NCBI GenBank assembly: GCA_020747015.1
Contig: JAGTJM010000061.1
Span: 124,001-188,000, forward strand
From: Pyrenochaeta sp. MPI-SDFR-AT-0127
Lineage: Eukaryota > Ascomycota > Dothideomycetes > Pleosporales > Cucurbitariaceae
DNA: 64,000 bases
Direction: 5' to 3'
The notes under the pieces were generated by a model. That model saw nothing but the letters and a program-made list of their open reading frames with translations, did not search any database and was not told the DNA's origin. Shown piece by piece: positions 11,006-21,324 of the stretch. Position 1 is the stretch's first letter, and every line of letters starts with the position of its first letter. The position numbers and the translations under genes were made by a program.

Positions 11006-13517
11006 ATGAAGACGTTTAGCCTCCTCACTCTAGGAGTCAGTCTCTTCCCAGCAATCTCGGTCTCCCAAGGATATACAAACGAGTCTGAGGTGCATCTTTA
11101 CGGCCTTAGTCCGCCTGTGTATCCTAGCCGTGAGTCTCTGTCAACCTGATGTTGTAGCCTGCGCAGAACTAAAATCCTCCAGCACGTGGCAATGGTTCCA
11201 CATCGGCGTCCTGGGCAGCTGCATACGCTCGCGCAAGGGAGATCGTATCTCAATTGACGTTGGAAGAGAAGTCCAACCTCACTCATGGCGTAACTGGCCG
11301 GTGCGTAGGCCAAACAGGTGCCGTTCCCCGTCTTCAGATTCCCGAGCTCTGTTTTGCAGATGCACCGGCTGGTGTCCGTGGGCAGGAATTTGTTTCCGCA
11401 TTCCCAGCTGGCATCCACCTCGGAGCGACATTTGACCGCAGACTCATGCTGCGGTACGGCCAGGCCTTGGGAAGCGAGTATCGCGGAAAGGGCATTCATG
11501 TGGCACTTGGGCCGTTCATAGGCCCATTGGGAAGAGTTGCTAGAGGTGGTCGGAACTGGGAAGGTTTAGGAGCTGATCCGTACCTTGCTGGTGTTGGAGG
11601 GGGTCTTTTGACGAGGGGTACGCAAGAGGCGGGGGTGATCGCGACACCAAAGGTACACCGAATTGTTGAACTGCTGTAATATCGAAGACTGACTGTGGAT
11701 TAGCATTGGCTCTTTCAGGAACAAGAGTACAGGCGGAGACCTGGCTCCGAAGGTGAGGCTGTCTCATCCAATGTAGACGATCGCACACTTCACGAGCTAT
11801 ATGCCTGGCCTTTCATGGATGCACTCCGTGAGGGTGCGGCAAGTCTGATGTGCTCTTATCAGCGGGCAAACAATTCGTACGGATGTCAAAATAGCAAGCT
11901 TCTCAATGGAGTCTTGAAAACCGAGCTCGGGTTTGAGGGATTCGTTGTAAGTGTTATTCTGTGATATTGTCCCGACTAATGTTGACAAGCCAAGGTGTCA
12001 GACTGGGATGCGCAACATGCCGGAGTTGCGTCTGCAAATGCTGGTCTCGACGTCGTGATGCCGGTAGCCAAATTCTGGGGCGATAATCTTACCGAAGCCG
12101 TGAACAACGGATCTGTCACAACTGCGCGACTCGATGATATGAACGCGAGGTTGCTGGCAGCTTACTTTTACCTCAACCAAGATGAAGGATTTCCAAAGAG
12201 CAGCGTTTATCCGTACAATGTGAAACATGACATTGTCGATGTGCGCGAGGACCATGCTTCCCTAATCAGGGAAATTGGAGCCGCAGGAACAGTGTTGGTC
12301 AAGAATGTCAACAATACGCTGCCACTGAAAAGTCCTCGCTTTTTGAACATCTACGGGTACGATGCCGAAGTAAAGGGTACGCCTTGGAACAACCCAGCTC
12401 GCTTTGGAGGTGGCTATGAGGAAAACTTTGGGTGGAATACCCTGAATGGTACATTGATCACTGCTGGTAAGGAGCAACTTTCCGTAACTTCTGTGCTTTC
12501 AGAACAAGATGCTTACTTTGACTAGGCGGCTCCGGCTCCAGTACTCCTCCCTACGTTATCAGCCCGTTCAAAGCCCTCCAGGATCGCATCATTGCCGACC
12601 GTGGCACGCTTCGATGGGATTTCTTCGGCGTTAATCCGACTGTATACGCCAATGCTGACGCATGCCTTGTTTTCATTAATGCTTACGCTTCTGAGAGTTT
12701 CGACCGCACTTCCCTTACGGATGACTTCAGTGACCAGCTCATCAACAATGTCGCAACCAATTGTTCCAACACCATTGTTGCGATTCATTCTGCTGGAATC
12801 CGCACAGTCGATGCCTGGATTGACCATCCCAATATCACTGCCGTACTATTCGCTGGCGTACCTGGCCAAGAGAGCGGTCACGCAATCGTAGACGTGCTTT
12901 ACGGAGAGGTCAATCCATCTGGTCGTTTGCCATATACTGTGGCTCGCTCAGAGTCTGACTATGGCGCTTTGCTAAACTCGACTGTCGATCCTTCCAATCC
13001 AGCTTTCCTTCAGTCTGACTTCACCGAAGGCTTGTATATCGACTATCGCGCTTTCGATGCGCAAAATATCACACCACAGTATGAATTCGGCTTCGGGCTT
13101 TCCTACACGTCGTTTTCGTATGCGAATCTGACCGTCGAGGCCGAAGCTGGTGCAGATCTCTCCCGTTACCCATCGTCCACGATCTCCATTGTCCAAGGTG
13201 GCCATCCGCAACTGTGGGAAGTTCTCTCTCGTGTAAAGTTGACCATTACGAACACTGGCAAGCTTGCAGGTCACGAGGTGGCACAATTGTATTTGGGTGT
13301 TCCAAATGCGCCTAAGAGGCAGTTGCGAGGGTTTGAACGTGTTGGCCCCGTGCAGCCTGGAGAGAGCTTAGAAGTCGAGTTCGCGCTAGACCGGCGCGAC
13401 TTGAGTGTCTGGAATGTAGAGGCACAAGCTTGGGAGCTTCAAAAAGGAAGCCATACGGTTTGGGTTGGCGCGAGTAGTCGCGATCTTAGGCAAGAAGCTG
13501 AGATTATCATTCAATGA
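11006..13517 (+). CDS. Secreted GH3 beta-glucosidase
   Basis: Glycoside hydrolase that releases glucose from cellobiose and other beta-glucosides, 766 aa. Exons 11006-11129, 11183-11652, 11704-11946, 11995-12466 and 12526-13517; introns of 48-59 bp, all GT...AG. Signal peptide at residues 1-20 (MKTFSLLTLG...AISVS). The GH3 N-domain shows CFADAPAGVRG (substrate-binding Asp), GPLGRVARGGRNWEG and KHWLFQEQE. The nucleophile is Asp282 in VSDWDAQHAG, at the exon 3/4 junction. The C-domain has AGTVLVKNVNNTLPL and GVPGQESGHA...GEVNPSGRLPYT. A fibronectin III-like domain (YEFGFGLSYTSF... to GSHTVWVGASSRDL) ends the protein. The order and length match Aspergillus-type beta-glucosidases. It probably works with the nearby LPMO in cellulose use. 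Exon 5 starts in frame but has no ATG or GTG for 120 codons. Confidence 0.93.
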
Positions 13518-14073
13518 GCAACTTCACGATTAGGAATGCTGACGAAGTTACGAACTACGATCGAGATATCTCGACAAAGCGAAAGGAAGACAATGGATGT
13601 GCACTTTTCTCACACTTTTCCACATTAAGGAAATCTCTGGCAACATGATGATGTGGCATTGTTCAATTTTGCTCCTTAAATATTAAGATTTAATCCAGCG
13701 TGGGAAATAATTTACCGATACTCAATCATCAGATAAGGGTATACATCATTGAGTGTTCTTGAAGTTAAATGGGTCAATTTGGTTCATATGTGGCAACCAC
13801 TAGTCATAGACCATCTAGCTGAACATTGTCATTAGAAGAGCACAAGTACAGTAACAAAAGGTGTGTAGACGTTGGAGCAGCAATAACGCTATTTCATACT
13901 TGCGATGCAGTCCAATGGATATCTATTCTTGCTCTACAACTTAAACAGTCACCGAACTATCTAGTAGAGTGATGCGAACGCATCTCCTCCACATAGCTTG
14001 AAGCATTGATTTCCCATACGAGTAGGCTTTCTCATCCAGTCGCTGTGAACGATACAAGGATCACGCCTGGCGA
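13518..14073. other. Convergent intergenic region
   Basis: Between the 3' ends of the GH3 gene and the two-module secreted protein. AT-rich; no ORF or repeat that I can support. Confidence 0.55.
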
Positions 14074-14862
14074 CTAGAGGAGGAATGCAAAGGCAGCTCC
14101 AAGTGCTGTGACGAAGACGTAGGGCATGCTCTGTGGCGTGAGACCGATTGCGCTGTTTGAAGCTACTTGTTGAGGGGTTTCAGCAGATTCGTTGGACTCC
14201 GTGGAGCTGGTCGTATCTGTGATGTGTTAACAACAGAACCCGTACTGATGAAATCTGTCGAATAGCTTACCATCTCCATTCTCCTGGTCTTTTTGCTGCT
14301 TCCTCTGCGTACAGAAATCCGTTAAAGTGGTATTGCTCTGCATTTCTTGCAGTTTAGTCTCAGCCTGCTGAATCTTCTCCTGCAGTTTCTCTACGTTGGT
14401 CTCGTTCAGGCCCTTCCTCTGCACAAATGCGTCCATGGCAGTCTGGTTGCCTGCCAAATCAGCCAGCTTCTGCAACTTATTCATTTGCTTGCACTGTCCG
14501 ACAGTTTCTTTCTCTGCGTTGATGACGGCGCATTCACTCGTCAGAGTCGTGTTGGCTGAGAGAGTCTGCAGTCTTGTCGTCGCGTCTGCAGCCTCTGTCT
14601 TCAACTCCTCAACGTCGGTTGCGTTCATTTTACCCTTGGCGACTAGCTCGTCGAGCTTGGTCTGGTTGGCGGCGAGTTCGGTGAGCTTTGTGAGCTTGGC
14701 AAGCTGTCTACAGGCTTTCTTGGTAGGATTGCCGTTTGAGTTTGTGTCATTGCCACCGCGATTCCTGCGCACCTCAAGGACAGCAAAGTCGGTGGTGGGC
14801 CATGCGTAGGATGTCGCGAGGAAAGCGAAGAGAAGGGTGAGGACGAAATTGAAGGAACGCAT
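14074..14862 (-). CDS. Small secreted, probably GPI-anchored two-module protein
   Basis: Unrecognised family, 244 aa. Exons 14862-14271 and 14216-14074 flank a 54-bp intron (GTAAGC...ATCACAG). Read without splicing, the frame stops early and loses the anchor. Residues 1-20 form a signal peptide. The mature part has two helical modules of exactly 61 residues, Cys51-Cys111 and Cys124-Cys184. They share C[RK]Q, KL-x-KL-x2-LA-x-NQT, VE-x-L and NTTLT, are rich in N-glycosylation sequons and are likely each closed by a disulfide. Exon 2 encodes a Ser/Thr-rich stem, then SNSAIG as a plausible anchor-attachment site, and a hydrophobic tail (MPYVFVTALGAAFAFLL). The likely site is the cell wall or plasma membrane surface. 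Function unknown. Confidence 0.8.
14311..14712 (-). repeat. Internal duplication: two 61-residue cysteine-framed modules
   Basis: Module 1 (14712-14530) and module 2 (14493-14311) have the same length with no gaps, beginning C-[RK]-Q and ending NTTLT-x2-C. About 40% of positions agree by eye, including paired Asn-glycosylation sites. They are separated by 12 residues. The divergence suggests an old duplication rather than a recent one. Confidence 0.8.
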
Positions 14863-15494
14863 TTTTGGAGTAGAACTGATGTGTATGTACAAATGATCAG
14901 GACAATAAAATATGAACAAAAGTGGAAAGGGACCGGCCGAAGAAGTTGAGAAAGGACTGGGGAGAAGTGAAGAAAACCGCCTGCGATTCTCAATGAATAG
15001 TGATCTGATGATGCTATTCAAAGACACTGCAGGCCATTGTATTCATGATATAAATTGGACTTCAGGCATTCGTCGACGCCTACGCGGCCTCGCTCATCTT
15101 GAAACTTGGCAGGAACTAAAAAGGTGCACTCCAGCACCTGAGGCAGTGTGGGCGGAGCTCATCAGGCGTGCCGAGATCTGATACCAATGCCACAAGCAGA
15201 GTCCCGCGCTTGGAAGCGCGTATGCCAAAGGTGACGACTTTGCCGTGTCAGGTCGAAGATCAAGCGCTGGTGAAATGCGTGACGCCCAGTCAAGATGTCA
15301 ATGGCGAAGAATGTGAGGGTCGTCGGTGTTTCAGAGGCCGTTGACTAAGCTGCTGGACTACGCGTCTTGGCTTGTAGTCTGTTTCAGCATTGTGAAATTC
15401 TGGAGATGCGGCGATTGGAGAGCTGATGTTTGTAGGCTCGTCGGCAGGCTGATGCATTGAGCATTGCGTGTTCCGTTGCAGGTTCGCGTTTCCC
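14863..15494. other. Promoter region and spacer
   Basis: Contains the upstream region of the two-module secreted gene, which reads leftwards. A minus-strand frame at 15290-15556 (includes NLQRNTQCSMHQPADEP) reads protein-like and might be a 3' exon of the hypothetical ORF starting at 15935. I could not find splice sites that join them convincingly. Confidence 0.4.
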
Positions 15495-15935
15495 TCATCG
15501 TGGCAGCCCGTTGCCAGCAGCGCCGCCGCCTGCAGTGTGCATGTCCAGCCCACCATGTGCAGGCCTCACACCCGACCCTCTCGCTCCCGGCTGCCTCCTC
15601 AGTGCCAGTCTTACGGGCTCATCGCGCCTGAGCTGCGCTGCACCACCTGCACCACCTGCGCTGACCCCAGTACCCCCACTCCCGCTCTCCAGGCCGTCTC
15701 CTGGTCCTCTCCGGAGCAGCGCGTCCAGCCCCAGGTCCCGCCATGTTGGCTCCTTCTTGCTCTGTGTCGCGCGCTGGATGCCAAACGCAGCGTGCTGGTC
15801 AGGCACCACGTCGTCCTCGTCCTCGGGATTGACGGGCTGCAGGTGAGGGGGGATGTAGATGTCCTCGGGCGCGAGCTGCGACGACGTGAGGTTGGTAAAC
15901 TGCTCCAGGAGATCGGCGTGGTGTGAATGGTGCAT
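15495..15935 (-). CDS. Hypothetical protein (weak)
   Basis: ATG-initiated 146-codon frame. The first ~80 residues look like a real protein: a His-rich start, then LLEQFTNLTSSQLAPEDIYI, PHLQPVNPEDEDD and TWRDLGLDALLRRG. The second half becomes Gly/Ala/Arg-rich and may be non-coding sequence read past a missed splice site. Plus-strand frames over the same bases are Pro/Ser/Arg-rich and look like composition shadows. No family recognised; no signal peptide or membrane segment. Confidence 0.35.
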   Translation of the reverse strand: MHHSHHADLLEQFTNLTSSQLAPEDIYIPPHLQPVNPEDEDDVVPDQHAAFGIQRATQSKKEPTWRDLGLDALLRRGPGDGLESGSGGTGVSAGGAGGAAQLRRDEPVRLALRRQPGARGSGVRPAHGGLDMHTAGGGAAGNGLPR

Positions 15936-16786
15936 GTGCAGCCATGTCGCTGTCGAGTCACGAGTCTATAGCTATTGAGTTTTGGCCATGGAGTGAGGAT
16001 GCAGAGAGTCGTACCATTGTGCAGCTAATGGCCGCAGTTAGTTGGCGAAAGGTGGAGAGGCGTGGGGTTCGACACGGACAACAGACAAGCGCAGTATCGA
16101 ATATCACAGTGTGGAGGGCACAGTGTTGGATGAGATATCACAGTGTTTGGCTCTAGTGATGTTGATCTCCCGTTTGCTGTGATCGACCCTCGGACCACCT
16201 CGTCACCCATTGGCCGCACCAGCCCAGCCAAACGCATGTATCCAATTACACTTTCGGAGCTGGATACTTCCTCCATCACCATCTACGCTTCATCAGCAAG
16301 TCAGGCAGTCATGATTGTGTCGTCGACGGGACAACATGTTCCGTTCTCTCCTAGCCCATGCAGCATCGTCACCACCACCACCACCGCCTCTAGGTGAAAA
16401 TAGAACTGCAAGGAGCCGGGATTGCCGTCTCGATACCAATATGTGAATCTGAGGGACCATCACTGTTTGCTACCATCATAGCGACATACATGGGCGAGTC
16501 GCATGTTCAACTGCCGAGGCCTGACGGACCGAAAACCTCCACTTCTGCACTTAGCGCTCTCACTATGCCCCCTCTTTTGACTAAGTTGAACTGCTCTAGC
16601 TATGGCCTGTAACCTCGCTTCAAATTCCAAGTCGTACATATCTTGCACATTCTCCTTCTTGCACTAGCACAGCGACAACCGCACTGTATTGCACCGAATT
16701 GCTGCTTGACGCTATCCAAGTTTGACAAAGGACCAGACTCTCAATTAAATCATTCTAAACAAAAGAGACCCAAGGCCCTTACCGTC
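15936..16786. other. Intergenic region
   Basis: Separates the weak hypothetical ORF from the GFA-like gene and includes the latter's promoter. A minus-strand frame at 16460-16648 and a (CCA)n tract near 16370 are present; neither supports a gene. Confidence 0.45.
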
Positions 16787-17282
16787 ATGGCTGAAGGACG
16801 CTGCAACTGCGCGAGCATCAAGGTCTCCATTCCGGCCATGCCTGAGCAGTCTGCAATTTGCTATTGGTAACACAGCCATGGCCCCATCCAAAGGGCTTGC
16901 AAAATAACAGCATTTGCAGCTCCAATTGTCGCCGAGCTGGGTCCACTGTTGGGTCCATTGTCTACGTCCTCGAGAAAACTGACGTTACCGTTCATGACCC
17001 AGGTAACAAGCTTAAGAGCTATAAAGACAGCGACACGACAAGTAAAAACACAATCACGCGCCAATTCTGCAGTGGCTGCGGATCGTAAGTCACAATGTGC
17101 TCGAGAAATAACCCTGCTGATGCGCGTGTAGCCCCGTCATGTCCCTGTTTGCTGGCGAGTCTTCACAGGTCATTTTGAAAGGAGGGCTCTTTGAGCACAT
17201 TCCGCCCCCTGCATTCAAGTCTTTTGAACAGGAAGAACCAAAGTGGCTAAAGGTCACAAAGTTTGGTGAGGAGAGTTTGTAG
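16787..17282 (+). CDS. GFA/CENP-V-fold zinc protein
   Basis: Member of the glutathione-dependent formaldehyde-activating enzyme (GFA)-like family, 131 aa, probably cytosolic. Exons 16787-16866, 16920-17084 and 17132-17282; introns of 53 bp (GTAACA...TTGCAG) and 47 bp (GTAAGT...GTGTAG). Zinc ligands: C-x-C at Cys6/Cys8 (GRCNCASIKVSIP), a cluster CYCSNCRRAG spanning the first splice junction, and C-x2-C in QFCSGCGSPV at the second junction. The C-terminal half is the beta-barrel sequence SQVILKGGLFEHIPPPAF. Fungi carry many GFA paralogues and most have no proven substrate; formaldehyde-glutathione adduct formation should not be assumed. It converges on the SET gene with under 100 bases between stops. 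Confidence 0.9.
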
Positions 17283-17377
17283 TTTTGTATAGCTGCGCGC
17301 AAAATGTACATTTTGAATATTTCAAAGTCTAGTCCCAAAGTCGTCTGTGATTCCTACATCATTCGCAATGCCTTGAA

Positions 17378-18839
17378 TCATGATTGTCCCGCAAATACGC
17401 CCTGCCACGGTTCACCATCCCATGTATTCCATGTGGCGTGTCCCTTGACATCATCCTCCAGATCACCACACCTCCTCTGCTCCCAGCTGTCCTTGCCCGC
17501 AATAACTGCCCAATGCTTTCTGGCTCTTCCAGCCCAGTACTTGGCTCGCTCCTCGACACCGAAGCTGGAAAACGTGTATGCAAGAATTTCTTCATACTGT
17601 GGCACCTCGGCATGCAACTCTTCTTCTAGCAGTACCTTGATGAGGCTGGGTAGAAGGCGTAACAGTTCTGCGTTTTCTTTCGGGTCCGTGGGAAGCACCG
17701 ACTTTAATGCTTTGATTTCACTCAGGTTGTCATTAGATTGCTCAATCCCAGCGTCATCAGCAGTGCATAGCGGACAGCGACATGCGAAGCCGAGATTGAC
17801 CTCGATTGAGAGCATACGCCGCTTACGGCCACGCATTCCAAAGCCATCTGTTCAAAATCAGTACGCTGCTTGGCAAGGTATTGAAAAACGTGATAACTCA
17901 CAGCTAATTGTGATTTCTTCGCCTGGCTTGATATCCCTAAGCGCGAATACGTCAAAGGCCAATGTGTAGTCGTTAAACCGCCACAACGCATTCGGACGGC
18001 ATGCATGATTGATACGCTGCTTTGCGTTAGCATCCTGTTTAGCGTCTTCGCAGAGCGTACAAGCTCTGTGCATGTGAAGGGATGCTTACAGCAACCTCAG
18101 GCGTCACAGCCAAAAGTTCAGGGACCTCATCAGCCCATGGCCACTTCACCGTAATCCCGTTGGTCAAGATGAGGCCTTCAACCTCTTTGCCACGAGTCCT
18201 GTCCAGGCTCAAAACCGTTTCTCTCGTCTTCTTGGGCAACTGCTTGATCGCGGCATTGAGCACAGAGCTCGTTTCTGTCGTTGGCGAAGCAGCAAGCAAT
18301 TCCTTGGCAATGAACAATACTGGCGTCTTGACAATTAAACTCTCGCCGGGGAAAATGGCAGCAATGTTTTTCTTCGCAAAAAGACCTTTCCCTTTCTCGC
18401 TTGTCTTTTTCACCTCCCACATTCCCAACTCTTCTCCTAACTGTCCATCCAATCCACCGACGCTCTGACCAAACGTCTCACTCGTAATGGTTGCTGCGAC
18501 TTCGGGGCTGACTACAAAGCTGATTCCCCGGCCATTGTTGAATTCCGCATTGGAATATGTGCAGAATGTTTTCTGAATGCCGAGTCCCTCGCCATCAGGG
18601 TTTGGCAGAACCGCATCAGCGCAAATGGGGTTATGCGTCCACGGAAAATTATTAGATGTGTAGCCGTCTTGGGCCACTGGACATATCGATGGGGATTTGT
18701 TGATAAAACCATCTTGGACTACTGGGCTGGATGCTGTGTAGAAAAGCTCTGCTGAAGCGGTGCTCGAATACAGCAGGGCCGATAGGAGGAGATCGATGGG
18801 GAGAAGTCGCTTGCGCGACCACACATTAGAGATTGTCAT
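17378..18839 (-). CDS. SET-domain protein with apparent signal peptide
   Basis: Putative protein lysine methyltransferase, 444 aa. Exons 18839-18090, 18016-17902 and 17847-17378; introns of 73 and 54 bp, with CAG acceptors and a GCTAAC branch site in the first. SET signatures: GKGLFAKKNI (residues 150-159), RINHACRPNA at residues 251-260 directly after the first splice, ALRDIKPGEEITISYGF (catalytic Tyr289 formed across the second splice) and a post-SET CRCPLC (Cys311-Cys316). Upstream of the SET core, residues 1-30 read as a cleavable signal peptide (basic SRKR, then a Leu-rich run, ASA). Residues 30-140 hold five cysteines and CPVAQDG-type sequence, fitting passage through the secretory route. 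A first acceptor 3 bases earlier would add one Gln. Substrate unknown. Confidence 0.88.
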
Positions 18840-21324
18840 GTCCAAACACCAATCTTGGTTGAAGAGCCAGGGAGTAAAGAGGAATAATTGGATACAAGAA
18901 TCAAAGTGACAGTCGAAGTTGAGAAAACCGTACCAGTTGCACCGAAGCCACGTTTCATCATGCCGAAATTTGGGAAATCCTTGCTGAAACGTGCCGGTCG
19001 CTTGGCATCTTCCGCAGCTACCATATTGCCCTCGAATCTGGTGATACCTCTGTTTTGCTCAATGCCTGTTGTATGGAGGATAAATTCGACGCCGGCAGAA
19101 TGGTTGATGTGCGGAGATCCCAGTCGCAAAAGCCCCCGGCTGAACGCGCGCGCACGTGAACTGTTCAATCTAACCGTCTTGGTTTTGAGGGACAAGGACG
19201 CATGACACAACACAACATAATAATCCGCGAGAAATGGAAGAATTCAAAGAAGGCGTTTTCAGTGATGATCTGTTCAGACACTTGACGGAAATGGTAGGCT
19301 GTTTACTCTCAGACCCGGCAAGGGTGCTGTGCGGCAATTATACCGAACTTGAACCTGTCATTCTCAGACTCTGTGTAAGACTCTAACTTCGTAGACATGA
19401 TATACCAAGATCTTGAAGTCCAATGGAGGTATGAATTTTCGTGCATTGACACTATAGTGTAGCCGTAAGCGGCCTTTCTCCCCAGTAAGCTGATTCCTGG
19501 TCCTTTCTGAAGGACTAACCAGGTGCTTGAGCCATACATAGCAGAAATGAAATTTGACAAAAAGTCATTGACATGCTGTGCCTGCTGCTCTGCTGCCAAC
19601 TGTCGTTGTTTGTTGGCTCTCAGTGTTCAATGAATCCATATTTAATCAAGTCATTTGGTGAAACGCAGCAACCATAACTTGGTCAACATTTATTCGACTT
19701 CAACTTGAGCTTTGTCATCCAACTCTTAATCTTTCGTCTTCTCCCTTCTCACCCTTCCGAACATCTGAAGCTTTCAATGGAAACCCATAGTACCTAAGAC
19801 TAATCATGCCCTTTCCCAGACAATATCTTTATCGAAAACAGATTATCAGCAATTCAATACGGCTGTACAGTATTTGAGCAAGGCATATTCGCACGTTGCC
19901 TAGTAAAATAGGTTGATGCGCCAGCGGAAATGCTTCCTCCCACCAAAAGAGCGAAGAGACTTTCTGCCTCCTCAATTGGATACCTCGACCTCTAATCTCA
20001 GTGCTGAATGGAGTTCGTTACGTTTAACATCCTCTAATATGGAATCAAGTCTGCCTTCGAAGCCGAGTTCATAGCCATTGATGAAGCCTTCCGTTTTGCA
20101 TGCGTACTAATGTACGACTTTGACTGCCTTATAACATTCTCCGATTACAAGTAAGTACTTCAAGACATACGAGCAAGGTCAACATTCGCCTCTCTGTCAA
20201 AGGCAAGGTTGGCAGGAGCCTCTTGATTACGCAAAGTAGTTGTATAACTTTGGTATTATAGTAGGCTTCGGCGGTTTCCCTCATATTCCTCTAACAAAGC
20301 AATTGAGCGATCTGATGAGCTTGCGAAGAAATTTAGATGATCTACACGATCTATTCTGGCACGAGAATTATCTAATCTCAACTTAAAACATGTCACCGCC
20401 ACTCCGTGTTCGCTAGAACCGCTTCGTCAAGACTTATTGGAAACATCACATAAAGGACCCACGACAAGAAGAGCGATTCCAAAAAGGTTATTGGAAAGAC
20501 AAAGATTCAATTTCAAGGTCTAATGACTCAAGCATCTCCTAAAACCATATAATACTCCACCAGCAACTCCTGTGAGGTCATCTAATCATAAGAGGGATAT
20601 CTGTCCTGAGCAGGTGCTACAGCTAAATAATATCATGAGGGCAAGCCTATCAATCCTTCTAGACTACTGCGAGGGGGCAAGAATGTTAACGGCAACGGCG
20701 AGGAAGGTATAGGGCGACGAAGAGGAGAACGCGAAACTGTGAATGCTGTGCCAGACCGAAAACCGTCGAGCAGGATTGATTGGTCTGCTATTTTTCTAGA
20801 ACATGCCATGAAGGTCGTCACAATTGGTAATGGATGCGTTTTCGTCAGATCCGAAGAGCCAGTACCCGACCCTCCTAATTGTGAAATGCGGTGCCCCTCG
20901 TGGAATCTAACAATCGAACTCCTCGCAATCCCCTGCAGCATCAGCCACTAAAGACTGCGGCCGAAGCCACAAGTGCGAATCGGAAATGCGTCAACCAGTT
21001 GCAGCTAAGTGCCAGCAACTCAGTGGGTTCCAACCTTGTTCATGGTATGCCAGCCCGATTGGCTGCGCTTGAACACGAGGTAGGTTTGAATGGATCAATT
21101 CAAAGACAAGAAGAAAGCGTGACAGTCTAGATGAGGACCAAAATCGACAAGAATAAAAACGATGAGCCTTAACAGCCGTGCTCATCGTGATACTGCTGTT
21201 TTCGGTATAGCTTGTATGCCATCCTGTGAGTCACCATTGCTGCCTCCAGCCTTCGGCGATAACAGCTTATATCTAAGTGGATCCAGGAGTTTTAATTGCC
21301 TCGTCTTCTCCTCTGGTCTAGACT
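18840..21324. other. AT-rich gene-poor spacer
   Basis: About 2.5 kb between the divergent SET and DBR1 genes. An orphan minus-strand frame at 19309-19626 reads protein-like but has no upstream ATG. Frames around 20630-21190 show no motif. I found no terminal repeats or transposase signature. Confidence 0.5.

Noticed and set aside
15457..15926. Plus-strand Pro/Ser/Arg-rich ORFs over the weak minus-strand hypothetical
   Set aside because: Low-complexity composition and no conserved motif; the minus strand reads more like protein in the overlapping 5' part.
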